A stretch of DNA of 64,000 nucleotides from Streptomyces sp. WZ.A104 (lineage in GTDB: Bacteria > Actinomycetota > Actinomycetes > Streptomycetales > Streptomycetaceae), in NCBI RefSeq assembly GCF_002382885.1, contig NZ_NWVL01000002.1:160945-224944 (forward strand). Direction: 5' to 3'. Made by a program: the position numbers and the translations under genes. Positions 49,015 to 57,766 of this stretch are shown here, in pieces; the first letter of the stretch is position 1, and each line of letters begins with the position of its first letter. The notes beneath the pieces are model-generated. The model was given only the letters and a program-made list of their open reading frames with translations, did not search any database and was not told the DNA's origin.

Positions 49015-49043
49015 GCCCGCAGAGTAATGCGCGCTCTGCGGGC
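49015..49043 (-). promoter_or_regulatory. Inverted repeat and -10-like hexamer at proA start
   Basis: gcccgcagag (49015-49024) and ctctgcgggc (49034-49043) form a perfect 10-bp dyad that abuts the proA ATG. It contains TACTCT (49026-49021 on the minus strand) 6 nt before the ATG. This could be an operator over a leaderless promoter. Confidence 0.5.
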
Positions 49044-49113
49044 ATCCGTCACGTATCCCGTGATGCGAGACGGCCGACCCGAGGGGCGGACGTCCCCCGG
49101 AGCACCCCGGGGG

Positions 49114-49605
49114 TCAGTAGGGGTGCACGCCCACGGGGGCGGCGGGCGGCGGCCCGTAGCCCTCGGCGATGCGCAGGTGGTAGGTCTCGCGGTCGATGAC
49201 TTCCAGGCCGACGATCTCCCAGGGCGGGAGCTGGGCGCTGGAGCGGTGCTCCCCCCACAGCCGCAGGGCGACCGCGGCCGCGTCGTGCAGATCGCGGGCC
49301 TCTTCCCAGTAGCGGATCTCCGCGTGGTCGTTGGCATAGCGGCTGGTCAGCAGGAAGGGATGGTCGTGCGCGAGCTGTTCCAGGCCGCGTCTGACCTCTC
49401 CCAGCGGAGTCTCGGTGCCCGAGACGCTGAGGGTGATGTGCCAGAGCTTCGACTGCGGGAACTCCTCCTTCGCCGTCGTGACCGGCTCCTGCGCGGCGGT
49501 GTCGGCCGGGAGTGGATTCCGGTCGAGATCCGCCCCCGATCCGACACTCGTCAGGGCGCGGCTGGCCGTGCCTCGGGGCGGCGCCCCCGGGCGCGCTCGT
49601 CTCAC
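49114..49605 (-). CDS. Conserved hypothetical protein
   Basis: 163 residues. After a variable basic N-terminus (1-45) comes FPQSKLWHITLSVSGTETPLGEVRRGLEQLAHDHPFLLTSRYANDHAEIRYWEEARDLHDAAAVALRLWGEHR, an alpha/beta pattern with no membrane segment. It ends in a Pro-rich tail. GTG 49605 is supported by a full AGGAGG about 7 nt upstream, although the conserved region begins much later. It lies between proB and proA on the same strand. No function is recognised. Confidence 0.8.
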   Translation of the reverse strand: MRRARPGAPPRGTASRALTSVGSGADLDRNPLPADTAAQEPVTTAKEEFPQSKLWHITLSVSGTETPLGEVRRGLEQLAHDHPFLLTSRYANDHAEIRYWEEARDLHDAAAVALRLWGEHRSSAQLPPWEIVGLEVIDRETYHLRIAEGYGPPPAAPVGVHPY

Positions 49606-49733
49606 CGGCGGCCTCCTGTGATGTGTTGCTGTGCGATACCCCTGTTTCCCCGCTACAAAGTGGACCAGTCCACAGCCGCGAGTGGGGCCGTTTTGGTAAA
49701 GGTCACTGCTGGAGGGCGGGACTTTCAGCCGTT

Positions 49734-50903
49734 TCAGGGGGTGAGGCGAGGCGTGAGAATGACCAGATCGTCCCTGTGTACGATCTCGCGCTCGTAGGCG
49801 GGCCCCAGCTCACGGGCCAGATCCCGGGTGGAGCGGCCGAGCAGCTGGGGGATCTCCTTCGCGTCGAAGTTGACGAGCCCGCGGGCGACGGGGGCGCCGC
49901 GCAGATCGCGCAGTTCCACCGGGTCGCCGGCGCTGAACTCGCCCTCGACGGCGGAGATCCCGGCGGGCAGCAGCGAGGTGCGCCGCTCCACCACGGCCCG
50001 TACGGCGCCGTCGTCGAGGGTGAGCGCGCCCTGCGGGGTGGAGGCGTGGGCCAGCCACAGGAGGCGGTCGGCGGAGCGGCGGCCGGTGCGGTGGAAGTAC
50101 GTGCCGGTGTCACGGCCCGCGAGCGCGTCGGCGGCCCGGCTGGCGGAGGTGAGGACGACGGGGACTCCGGCGGCGGTGGCGATACGGGCGGCCTCGACCT
50201 TGGTGACCATGCCGCCGGTGCCGACGCCCGCCTTTCCGGCGCTGCCGATGGTGACGCCGGTCAGGTCGTCGGGTCCGGTGACCTCGGCGATGCGGGAGGC
50301 GCCGGGGGTGCCGGGCGGGCCGCCGTAGAGGCCGTCGACATCGGAGAGCAGGACGAGGAGGTCGGCGTGGACCAGATGGGCGACGAGGGCGGCGAGCCGG
50401 TCGTTGTCGCCGAAGCGGATCTCGTCCGTGGCGACGGTGTCGTTCTCGTTGACGACGGGGACGGCGCCCATCTCCAGGAGCTTGTCCAGGGTGCTGTAGG
50501 CGTTGCGGTAGTGGCCGCGGCGGCTGGTGTCGTCGGCGGTCAGGAGCACCTGGCCGACGCGGACTCCGTAGCGGGCGAACGAGGCGGTGTAGCGGGCCAC
50601 CAGGAGGCCCTGGCCGACGCTGGCGGCGGCCTGCTGGCGGGCCAGGTCCTTGGGCCTGCGGACCAGGCCGAGCGGGGCGAGTCCGGCGGCGATGGCCCCG
50701 CTGGAGACGAGGACGACTTCGCGTTCGCCGCCGTCCCTGACCTTGGCCAGGACGTCGACGAGGGCGTCGACCCGGTCGGCGTCGAGGCCGCCGGAGGCCG
50801 TGGTGAGCGAGGAGGAGCCGACCTTGACGACGATCCGGCGGGCGCCGGTCACTCCGGTGCGGCGCTCCGAGGGCCCGCGCTCCGACGGCCTGTGCTCTGA
50901 CAC
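49734..50903 (-). CDS. proB: Glutamate 5-kinase
   Basis: 389 residues. It catalyses the first step of proline synthesis. The amino acid kinase domain shows RIVVKVGSSSLT, VLVSSGAIAAGLAPLG, VPVVNENDTVATDEIRFGDND and LSDVDGLY. Residues about 300-385 are the C-terminal PUA domain. The family is feedback-inhibited by proline. It is upstream of proA on the same strand, separated by the 163-residue gene, so proline synthesis genes are loosely clustered. Confidence 0.97.
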   Translation of the reverse strand: MSEHRPSERGPSERRTGVTGARRIVVKVGSSSLTTASGGLDADRVDALVDVLAKVRDGGEREVVLVSSGAIAAGLAPLGLVRRPKDLARQQAAASVGQGLLVARYTASFARYGVRVGQVLLTADDTSRRGHYRNAYSTLDKLLEMGAVPVVNENDTVATDEIRFGDNDRLAALVAHLVHADLLVLLSDVDGLYGGPPGTPGASRIAEVTGPDDLTGVTIGSAGKAGVGTGGMVTKVEAARIATAAGVPVVLTSASRAADALAGRDTGTYFHRTGRRSADRLLWLAHASTPQGALTLDDGAVRAVVERRTSLLPAGISAVEGEFSAGDPVELRDLRGAPVARGLVNFDAKEIPQLLGRSTRDLARELGPAYEREIVHRDDLVILTPRLTP

Positions 50904-51072
50904 GTACTTCCTCGCTCTGCTTCGCCCCGGTGGTTCGGTGGGGGACGTGGAGCCGCACCCACTGCCGTCGCGACCGCCCCCGGCACGTCACAGTACGCGA
51001 GCGGCCGCCCCCGCCGCCCGCCCGTTCCGTCCGGTGGACAGTCCGGGCGAGCAGTTTGGCGTGCCGGTGTGT

Positions 51073-53841
51073 TCAGCCCTGCTGCTCGTCCTTGATCGCG
51101 AGCATCCGGTCCACGACCCGGGCGGCGGCGCGGCCGTCGGACGGTTCGCAGAAGTCGACCCGGAACTGGGCGTACTTCTCCTTGTACTCCTCGCTCACCG
51201 CGTCGATGTTCCGGATCGCGGCGACCAGGTCCTCGGAGGTCTTGATCAGCGGGCCGGGGGCGCGGGAGGTGAAGTCGAAGTAGAAGCCGCGCAGGGTGTC
51301 GCGGTAGTGCTCCAGGTCGTACGTGAAGAAGAGCATCGGCCGGCCGGAGTGGGCGAAGTCGAACAGGACCGAGGAGTAGTCCGTGATCAGCACGTCGGCG
51401 ATCAGGTAGAGGTCGGCGATGTCCGGGTAGTACGTGACGTCGTAGACGAAGCCCTGGCCGGCGCCGGGGATGGAGTCGAGGACCTTGTGGTGCTTGCGGT
51501 AGAGCAGCACGTGGTCCTCGCCGAGCTCGCGCTGGGCGGCCTCGACGTCGATCTGGTTGTCCAGCTTGAACCGGCGGCCGCCGTAGCGCTGGTCGTCGCG
51601 CCAGGTGGGGGCGTACAGCACGACCTTCTTGCCCGCGGGGATGCCGAGCTTCTCGCGTACGGCCGCGGCGCGCTTGACGCGGTCGGGGGCGTGGAAGACG
51701 TCGTTGCGCGGGTAGCCCGCCTCCAGGACCTCGCACTGGAGGCGGAAGGAGTTGGTCATGATCGGGGTGGTGAAGGCGTTCGGCGTGATGAACAGGCTGT
51801 ACTGGCGCGAGCGCTGCGGGAGGCTCGCGATGTAGGCCAGGTTCGCCTTGGGGGTGCCGAGGAGGTCGGCGCCGATGCGCTTGAGCGGGGTGCCGTGCCA
51901 GGTCTGGACGACGACCTGGCCCTCGCGGCGGACGAACCACTCGCGGATGCCGCCGTTGGTCACGACGTACCGGCTGCGGGCCAGTGCCTCGTACCACTCC
52001 TTGCTGCCCCACTCGACGCCCCGGACGCCGGGCGGCAGCACGACCTGCTGGTCATGGACCATCGCGATGTGCTCGACCTCAGTGCCGCGCCGCTTGAGCT
52101 CCTCGTAGACCGCGCGGGGCGAGTCGGAGAACTGCTTGCCGCCGAAGCTGTTGTAGAGCACGGCCTCGCGCAGCGGCAGCTCGCGCTGCTCGGGGGTGTA
52201 GACGTCGCGCATCAGGCGCTGGCGGTAGGCGCCGCGCAGCTCCGGGTCGAGGACCGGGCCCGACTCCACGAAGATCCGGTCGAAGTCGACCCGCTCGACG
52301 GTGTATGTGCGGTGCTCGCCGCGGTGGACCAGCGGGAGTGTGCCGACGAGGTCGGGGCGGATGGTGACGGGGAGGTCGTGGGTGTGGTCCCACTCGGTGC
52401 GCAGGCGCAGCCGGGGCATCCACCGCCCGGCGCGCAGCGGCACGGTGCCCTCGTAGGTGGGCATGGTGTCCGGGCGCAGGCGCGCGGTGAAGCGGCCCTC
52501 GGCGAACTCGACGGGCAGCGGGCGGTCCTCGTTGCGGCCGGTGTGGCGCAGGACCATCTTCATCTGCTCGGCCGGGCCGGTGTAGGCGCCGGACAGCACC
52601 AGTTCGCCGTCGGCGCTCCACTCGACGCCGTCGACGACCGGCTGGACCGTGCGGACCTGCGGGGTGAAGTTCCCGGCGCCGTCGGTGAGGATCGCGAACT
52701 CGCGTCCGCCGGGCAGCGGGTGGACGCCGGTGACGGGTCCGGTGCCGTTGGTGGCGCGGCGGGTGGTGCCGTCGGCGAAGACGATCAGTGCGCGGTACTT
52801 GACGGCCTTGCCGGGCTGTACGTCGTCGACGGGCAGGTCGGCGAAGTCGAGGCGGGCGGTGTGGCGGAGCCAGCCGTCGGGGCCGGTCTCGCCCTGCTGG
52901 AGGGGCAGGTCGGTGGCGAAGCCGCTGGGCTCGTGGTCGATGCGCAGGGCGGTGGGGTACTTGCCCGCGGGGGTGGTGACGCGGGAGCGCAGGGTGACGG
53001 TGAGGGTGTCGCCGTCGGCTTCCTGGGCGATGACCTCGGCGGGGACGACGTCCACGGAGAGCTTGAGCCGGTTGCGGTCGAAGCCGGCGACGAGGCGGAC
53101 GCCGTCGTCCAGGACGCGGGTGTAGCTGTGTCCGGCCGCGCCCGCGTTGTTCTTGGTGATGCTGCCCACCGACATGCCGCCGGGGCGCGGGATGCCGATG
53201 CCGAGCCGCCAGGTGCCGGGCTGCCACTGGCCGCGTACGCGGAGCCGGGACGGGTCGATGCCGATCTCGAAGCCGGACCAGTCGTAGTTGTGCAGGGCCC
53301 CCTTGGCCTCGGCGGTGGCGCGGGGCTCCAGGACCGTGCGCAGCCGCAGCGGGAGGGTGGAGCGGCTGCCCTGGCGGCGGAGCACGGCGACGCGCAGCGA
53401 GCGCTTGCCGGTGGCCGAGGGAACGTTGGGGATGTAGGCGTAGCCCTTGACGAGGAGCTTGCCGTCCTCCCAGACGAGGTCGAGGAGCTTGCCGCGCACG
53501 GGCAGCTCGCTGCGGTTGAAGTTGCGCACCGAGGAGGGGAGGGAGGAGCTCTCGACGCCGGGGAGCTCGATGCGGGCGCGCCGCAGGCCACGGACGGAGA
53601 AGGCGCCCGGGTTCTCGCGCTCGTAGTGCAGCAGGTCCACCAGTTCGTCGCCGCGTCCGCTGGCCGCCAGGTGCCACTTGACCCGGGCCATCGGGGAGAA
53701 CTTGCGGACGAGCTTGGGGGCGGCCCGGTCCAGGAAGTCCTTGGCCGCGCTGTGGAAGGCGGGGCGCTCCTCGACCGGAGTCTCCGGGAAGTACTTCATG
53801 AGCCGGCTGAGCTCGTCGGGGATCGCTTCGAGGGACGCCAC
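51073..53841 (-). CDS. CDP-glycerol/ribitol phosphotransferase family protein (TagF-like), large
   Basis: About 922 residues. The C-terminal 380 residues are a Glyphos_transf domain: QTWHGTPLKRIGADL, LFITPNAFTTPIM, VVLYAPTWRDDQRYGG, LYRKHHKV, and ADVLITDYSSVLFDFAHSGRPMLFFTYDLEHY. These enzymes polymerise glycerol- or ribitol-phosphate in wall teichoic acid. The first 500 residues are beta-rich repeated segments (NYDWSGFEIGIDPSRLRVRG, for example) without a known catalytic motif, perhaps carbohydrate-binding. No signal peptide; a cytoplasmic face location is expected. GTG 53841 has GGAAAGG upstream; the frame is open to 53934. Confidence 0.88.
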   Translation of the reverse strand: MASLEAIPDELSRLMKYFPETPVEERPAFHSAAKDFLDRAAPKLVRKFSPMARVKWHLAASGRGDELVDLLHYERENPGAFSVRGLRRARIELPGVESSSLPSSVRNFNRSELPVRGKLLDLVWEDGKLLVKGYAYIPNVPSATGKRSLRVAVLRRQGSRSTLPLRLRTVLEPRATAEAKGALHNYDWSGFEIGIDPSRLRVRGQWQPGTWRLGIGIPRPGGMSVGSITKNNAGAAGHSYTRVLDDGVRLVAGFDRNRLKLSVDVVPAEVIAQEADGDTLTVTLRSRVTTPAGKYPTALRIDHEPSGFATDLPLQQGETGPDGWLRHTARLDFADLPVDDVQPGKAVKYRALIVFADGTTRRATNGTGPVTGVHPLPGGREFAILTDGAGNFTPQVRTVQPVVDGVEWSADGELVLSGAYTGPAEQMKMVLRHTGRNEDRPLPVEFAEGRFTARLRPDTMPTYEGTVPLRAGRWMPRLRLRTEWDHTHDLPVTIRPDLVGTLPLVHRGEHRTYTVERVDFDRIFVESGPVLDPELRGAYRQRLMRDVYTPEQRELPLREAVLYNSFGGKQFSDSPRAVYEELKRRGTEVEHIAMVHDQQVVLPPGVRGVEWGSKEWYEALARSRYVVTNGGIREWFVRREGQVVVQTWHGTPLKRIGADLLGTPKANLAYIASLPQRSRQYSLFITPNAFTTPIMTNSFRLQCEVLEAGYPRNDVFHAPDRVKRAAAVREKLGIPAGKKVVLYAPTWRDDQRYGGRRFKLDNQIDVEAAQRELGEDHVLLYRKHHKVLDSIPGAGQGFVYDVTYYPDIADLYLIADVLITDYSSVLFDFAHSGRPMLFFTYDLEHYRDTLRGFYFDFTSRAPGPLIKTSEDLVAAIRNIDAVSEEYKEKYAQFRVDFCEPSDGRAAARVVDRMLAIKDEQQG

Positions 53842-54025
53842 GGGTGAGGGCCTTTCCGGGGGGACGTGCAGATGGTGAACCCCAGGAGGACGGGGCGTTA
53901 ATGAGACCTCTCCAACGGTCTCACGGTTGCCCAACAGTATGACGTGACACCGCGCACGGGAACGACCCGCCCCGGTCGCTGTCCGGGGCGGGTGTGCGCG
54001 GCTGCCGGGCTTCCCGGCCGGGCGG

Positions 54026-55258
54026 TCAGACCCGGTGGGCCCGAGGGGTACGCAGGGCGCTGAGCACCGTACGGCGGGCCTTGCGGACCAGGCGCCGGGC
54101 GAAGGAGGCCCGGGGCTTCGCCCTCGGCGCCTCGATCCGCCGGCCGCCGATCCACTCGGTGACGGTCACCTCGAAGGCCCGGTCGGGGAGCACGGAGCTC
54201 TCGCCGAAGTGCGGGTAGGCCAGCATGAGGCGGTCGCCCCGGCGGACGACCGCGGGCTCCTTCTTGTCGCGCAGGAAGGCCGCGACGTCCAGGAGCAGGT
54301 CGAGACGCCCCTCGGCGAGGCACATCAGCCGCAGCCGTTCGTTGACCTTGAGGTTGCGGCCGACCTCCGGGGTCCAGTAGGCCTTCATCAGGGGGGCGGC
54401 GAGCGCCGCCTTCCGCTCGCGGACCTCGCCCTTCTGCTTCACCAGTCCGGGGCCGAACTGCGGCAGCAGCGTGATGACGAAGGGGCGCACCATCAGGAAG
54501 TCGCGCCGGGGCCCCGGGGGGACGTGCTCGGCGATGAGCCCCATGAGGGCGCGGGCCGAGTCGAAGCGGCGCGTATAGCTGCCCTTCTTGGTCATCTGGT
54601 TGCGGTCCTCGCGGCCCACCAGGTAGTAGCAGGTGTAGTCGGCGACGACGGAGATTCCGTTGCCGCGCAGGTACGCCTCCATGGTGAACAGGGCGTCCTC
54701 GCCGGTCTTCAGCTTCTCGTCGAAGCTCATGCCGAGGCGTACGAGAAGGTCGCGCCGGAAGAGTTTCTGTGCGCTGAGGGTGAATTTGACGTTCGAGGAA
54801 TACAGGTCGGCGCGTTCGACGGTCTCTTTCCACATCGACTTCGCGGCACCGCGATTGACGCCGACGATCTTTCCGAGCACCACGTCCGTGCCCGCCCGGT
54901 CCCCCATGGCGACCATGCGCTCCAGGGCTTCCTCGCCGAAATAGTCGTCGGCGTCGAGAAAGAAGACGTACCGGCCGCGGGCGAGACCGAGTCCGCGATT
55001 GCGCGGGCCGCTGGGTCCGCCGGAATTCTCCTGCCGGACGACCCTCATGGGAACGGCGGTCCGTGCGGCGAACTTCTCGAGATACTCGCCGGTGCCGTCG
55101 GTGGAACCGTCGTCGATCGCGACGATCTCCATGCGGGCCGGGCCGATGGTCTGCGCCTCGACGGACTCCAGGCAACGGACCAGGTAGGGCATGGCGTCAT
55201 AAGCACCGATGATCACACTGACATCGGGCTCGTGGTTCTTCCTGGGCATGTCGGCCAT
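54026..55258 (-). CDS. Family 2 glycosyltransferase
   Basis: 410 residues. The GT-A fold begins PDVSVIIGAYDAMPYLVRCLESVEAQT, continues IVAIDDGSTDGTGEYL, and carries the DxD-type metal site FFLDADDYFGEEALERM, followed by KTGEDALFTMEAYL. The C-terminal 170 residues are basic and less conserved. The likely role is adding a sugar to a teichoic acid linkage unit or side chain, given the two TagF-like neighbours. Starts at 55264, 55258 and 55249 are possible. It follows the 731-residue gene after a terminator-like hairpin. Confidence 0.9.
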   Translation of the reverse strand: MADMPRKNHEPDVSVIIGAYDAMPYLVRCLESVEAQTIGPARMEIVAIDDGSTDGTGEYLEKFAARTAVPMRVVRQENSGGPSGPRNRGLGLARGRYVFFLDADDYFGEEALERMVAMGDRAGTDVVLGKIVGVNRGAAKSMWKETVERADLYSSNVKFTLSAQKLFRRDLLVRLGMSFDEKLKTGEDALFTMEAYLRGNGISVVADYTCYYLVGREDRNQMTKKGSYTRRFDSARALMGLIAEHVPPGPRRDFLMVRPFVITLLPQFGPGLVKQKGEVRERKAALAAPLMKAYWTPEVGRNLKVNERLRLMCLAEGRLDLLLDVAAFLRDKKEPAVVRRGDRLMLAYPHFGESSVLPDRAFEVTVTEWIGGRRIEAPRAKPRASFARRLVRKARRTVLSALRTPRAHRV

Positions 55259-55332
55259 GTGCACCTGTCGATTGGATCACGAAAGAAGGCAGATTGCCCG
55301 ACTCTGCACCTTTTGCGCATCGACATGCCGAA

Positions 55333-55372
55333 CGACCCGTACATCCCTCCCGAAGGAGAGACGTACGGGTCG
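55333..55372 (-). terminator. Hairpin between phosphotransferase and glycosyltransferase genes
   Basis: cgacccgtac (55333-55342) pairs perfectly with gtacgggtcg (55363-55372), with an inner ctcc/ggag stem. It lies 64 bp beyond the stop of the upstream gene. Confidence 0.75.
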
Positions 55373-55435
55373 CAATCGGGGTTGCCTGGTTTTCGGCCAG
55401 TTCGATCAGTTGTACGTCGGCCGGACGGACGCCGG

Positions 55436-57631
55436 TCAGCGCACGGACGAGGTCCCCTCGGTGACGGCGGCCTCCGCCTCGGCGCCGGGCACGGCCGGAG
55501 CGTCCGGGTCCGCGGCGGCGTCGGCCTCGGCGGCCGCCTGCGGGTCCCCGGCACCGGCGCCACTGGTCGCGGCCTCCGCGTCCGGGACCGCCACGGCCTG
55601 CTCACCGACCCGCTGGGCGACACCCTGGTTGCGGGCCTCGGCCTTGGCGGCCAGCGCCCGTACGGCGGCGTTGAACTGCTCCATGGACGTCGGCTCGTCC
55701 GGCCCCAGGAGGTAGGTCTTCAGCTCACGACGGGCCTGGGCCTGCGTGTCCGCCGCCGGGTCGGCCACCGCGGCCAGCAGCTCGTCGAGCTCCTCGGCGC
55801 TGTTGGACAGGATGACCGCGGCCCGTACGGCGGTGTTCTGCCGCTTGAACTCCTCGGGGCCGAGGGCGGCGGAGTCGGTGACCGCGTACGGCTTGCCGCT
55901 CGCGATGAAGTCGGAGACCACACTGGAAATGTCCGAAACCATGGCGTCGGACTCGTTGAAGCAGTCGTACAGCTTGGGCTGCGGCCCCGTCACCGTACGG
56001 TGCTCCCACCAACCGAAGGAGCGCCAGTAGGCGTCGTTCCACTCGGCCCGCAGCTGTGCGGTCTCCGCCTCGCGGGCGGGGTCGGCGAGCGAGACCCGCG
56101 ACTCCTCCGCGTCGTCGCCGCCGGAGCGGCCGGTGGCCGTCAGCTCCGCGAGCCGTGCCTCGATGCGGACCAGCTCGGCCTTGGCCGCGCTCTGTCCGGC
56201 GGCGGCCGATGCGGCCTCCTTCACCCAGCGGGGCTCGGCGGCGCGCTCTGCGGCCGCCTTGTCCAGCATCGCCCGGATCCGGGCGTTGACGGCCTTGGCC
56301 TTGGCGCTGCGGATGCCGGTGAAGGGGTGCGGCTTGTAGATGATCCGGACCGGGTCGGCGGCGTTCAGCAGCCGCCGCACGATGTTCTCGCCCGCCAGCA
56401 GCAGCGAGGTGTTGCCCGGGTTGTCGTCCCAGCCCTCCCAGGTGGGCGCGTACAGCACGGTCGGGATGGGGTTCTTGACGGTGCCCGTCCAGCTCTTGAT
56501 GGGCTCCAGCTGCGGACGCCCGACCTCGACGATGTCCTCGTCGCGGACGCCCACGTCGGCCAGCGCGTAGCGGTCCCGCCCGGCCCGGCCCGCGGTCCAC
56601 ACCTCGTCGTAGACCTTGGAGTACGGGTTGACGCTGGCGAGCTTGTCGCTGTCGCCGTGGCCGATGAAGACGTGCTTCATGGTCGGAACGCGCAGGCTGT
56701 GGATGTTCTTGCCGACGTTGGCCGGATACAGACAGACCCGGACGGTGGAGAGGTCCAGGTTCATCAGGTGGGTGCCCGCGGGCACGCAGATGACCGGGAC
56801 GGACGTCTCGGCCAGCTGCGGAACGAGACCGCGCTCGCGCATGATGATCAGCGGCCGTCCGTCGATCCGGGCCATGGTCTCCAGCCACATGTTGCCCTGG
56901 TAGGCCGACTCGTTGGAGCCGGAGAAGTAGAGCACCACCGTCGGCTGGTACTCGCGCAGCCAGCCGTCGACGGCCTTGAGCACGGCGGAGGCCGGGGGCG
57001 CCAGACGGCTGCGGCGCACGTACGGGAGGAGCACCGCGATGGAGAGCAGGGCGAGCAGCAGCGTGAGGGCCGCGCCCGCGTAGCCGATGGCGTCCACGCC
57101 GGTCTCGGCGGCGATCAGGATGCCCGCCACCGCCGGGATGTCCAGGTGCAGCATCTTCTCGGCCGAGCGCCGCAGCAGCACGCCCGGCGGGGCGTCGGGG
57201 ATGCGGACGGCGTGCAGGTCCACGTTGCGGGTGACGACCGGCATGGTGCGGCGGAGCCGGATCAGGGTCACCAGGGCGCCGTGCGGTGCCTGGAGGCCGT
57301 AGAAGAGCAGGAAGCAGGCGACCGCCGTGTAGAACAGCGGCTCCTCCGCGAGGTCCAGCCGGGCCAGCAGCAGGATGAGCATCAACTGGCGCAGCAGGAA
57401 GCGGATCGGCAGCCCGGCCCGCACCTTGCTGAGCCGGTTGATCAGATAGCTCCCCCGCTGGTGCAGATACCAGTCCGCGGCATACGTGACAGCGGCGGCC
57501 GCCGCGAAGAACCAGATGTGGGGAACGAGCGCGGCGATCATGACGCAGGGATATCCCAGCCCCATCAACAACGCTGCCGCCAGTTCCGACCTGCTGCCCA
57601 CACGGGCCAGGCGAATGGCTGTCGAGATCAC
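55436..57631 (-). CDS. CDP-glycerol/ribitol phosphotransferase family protein with N-terminal membrane domain
   Basis: 731 residues. The first 220 contain about five hydrophobic helices (VMIAALVPHIWFFAAAAAVTYAADW, LRQLMLILLLARL, ALTLLLALLSIAVLL). The rest is a Glyphos_transf-type domain (VVLYFSGSNESAYQGNMWLETM, HVFIGHGDSDKLAS, VLYAPTWEGWDD, IIYKPHPFTG, SDAMVSDISSVVSDFIASGKPYAV) ending in an acidic Ala-rich tail. The HGDSDK and D-x-S-S-V segments suggest polyol-phosphate transfer near the membrane. GTG 57631 is preceded by an AT-richer region with a TTGACA. It probably cooperates with the CDP-ribitol synthase encoded directly upstream. Confidence 0.88.
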   Translation of the reverse strand: MISTAIRLARVGSRSELAAALLMGLGYPCVMIAALVPHIWFFAAAAAVTYAADWYLHQRGSYLINRLSKVRAGLPIRFLLRQLMLILLLARLDLAEEPLFYTAVACFLLFYGLQAPHGALVTLIRLRRTMPVVTRNVDLHAVRIPDAPPGVLLRRSAEKMLHLDIPAVAGILIAAETGVDAIGYAGAALTLLLALLSIAVLLPYVRRSRLAPPASAVLKAVDGWLREYQPTVVLYFSGSNESAYQGNMWLETMARIDGRPLIIMRERGLVPQLAETSVPVICVPAGTHLMNLDLSTVRVCLYPANVGKNIHSLRVPTMKHVFIGHGDSDKLASVNPYSKVYDEVWTAGRAGRDRYALADVGVRDEDIVEVGRPQLEPIKSWTGTVKNPIPTVLYAPTWEGWDDNPGNTSLLLAGENIVRRLLNAADPVRIIYKPHPFTGIRSAKAKAVNARIRAMLDKAAAERAAEPRWVKEAASAAAGQSAAKAELVRIEARLAELTATGRSGGDDAEESRVSLADPAREAETAQLRAEWNDAYWRSFGWWEHRTVTGPQPKLYDCFNESDAMVSDISSVVSDFIASGKPYAVTDSAALGPEEFKRQNTAVRAAVILSNSAEELDELLAAVADPAADTQAQARRELKTYLLGPDEPTSMEQFNAAVRALAAKAEARNQGVAQRVGEQAVAVPDAEAATSGAGAGDPQAAAEADAAADPDAPAVPGAEAEAAVTEGTSSVR

Positions 57632-57700
57632 GAAGAACCTGCTCCAGGGGGTGCCGGTTAATTCACCTATTGGGGGAAATGTGAAGGTGCGGCTTCACGC

Positions 57701-57745
57701 ATTCGGGCCCCTGTGCTCGCTCTAAGCGATAACAGAGGCCCGAAT
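57701..57745 (-). terminator. Inverted repeat between teichoic acid genes
   Basis: attcgggcc (57701-57709) pairs with ggcccgaat (57737-57745), with an internal ctgt/acag pairing. It could terminate part of the transcription from the upstream gene or act as a leader structure for the downstream one. Confidence 0.5.
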
Positions 57746-57760
57746 AAGCACTTTTGTCAA
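57731..57760 (-). promoter_or_regulatory. Possible promoter for 731-residue phosphotransferase gene
   Basis: On the minus strand a consensus -35 TTGACA (57760-57755), 18 bp, then TCTGTT (57736-57731) or TGTTAT two bases later. It begins directly after the upstream stop codon, in the most AT-rich stretch of this area, about 100 nt from the downstream start. Confidence 0.5.
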
Positions 57761-57766
57761 GAATTA

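Noticed and set aside
50650..53847. A 1065-residue plus-strand open frame
   Set aside because: It is antisense to proB and the large TagF-like gene and lacks any domain pattern.
54035..57661. A 1208-residue plus-strand open frame across the teichoic acid genes
   Set aside because: It is antisense to two clear glycosyltransferase-type genes and has the Val/Gly/Asp-rich composition of a shadow frame in GC-rich DNA.
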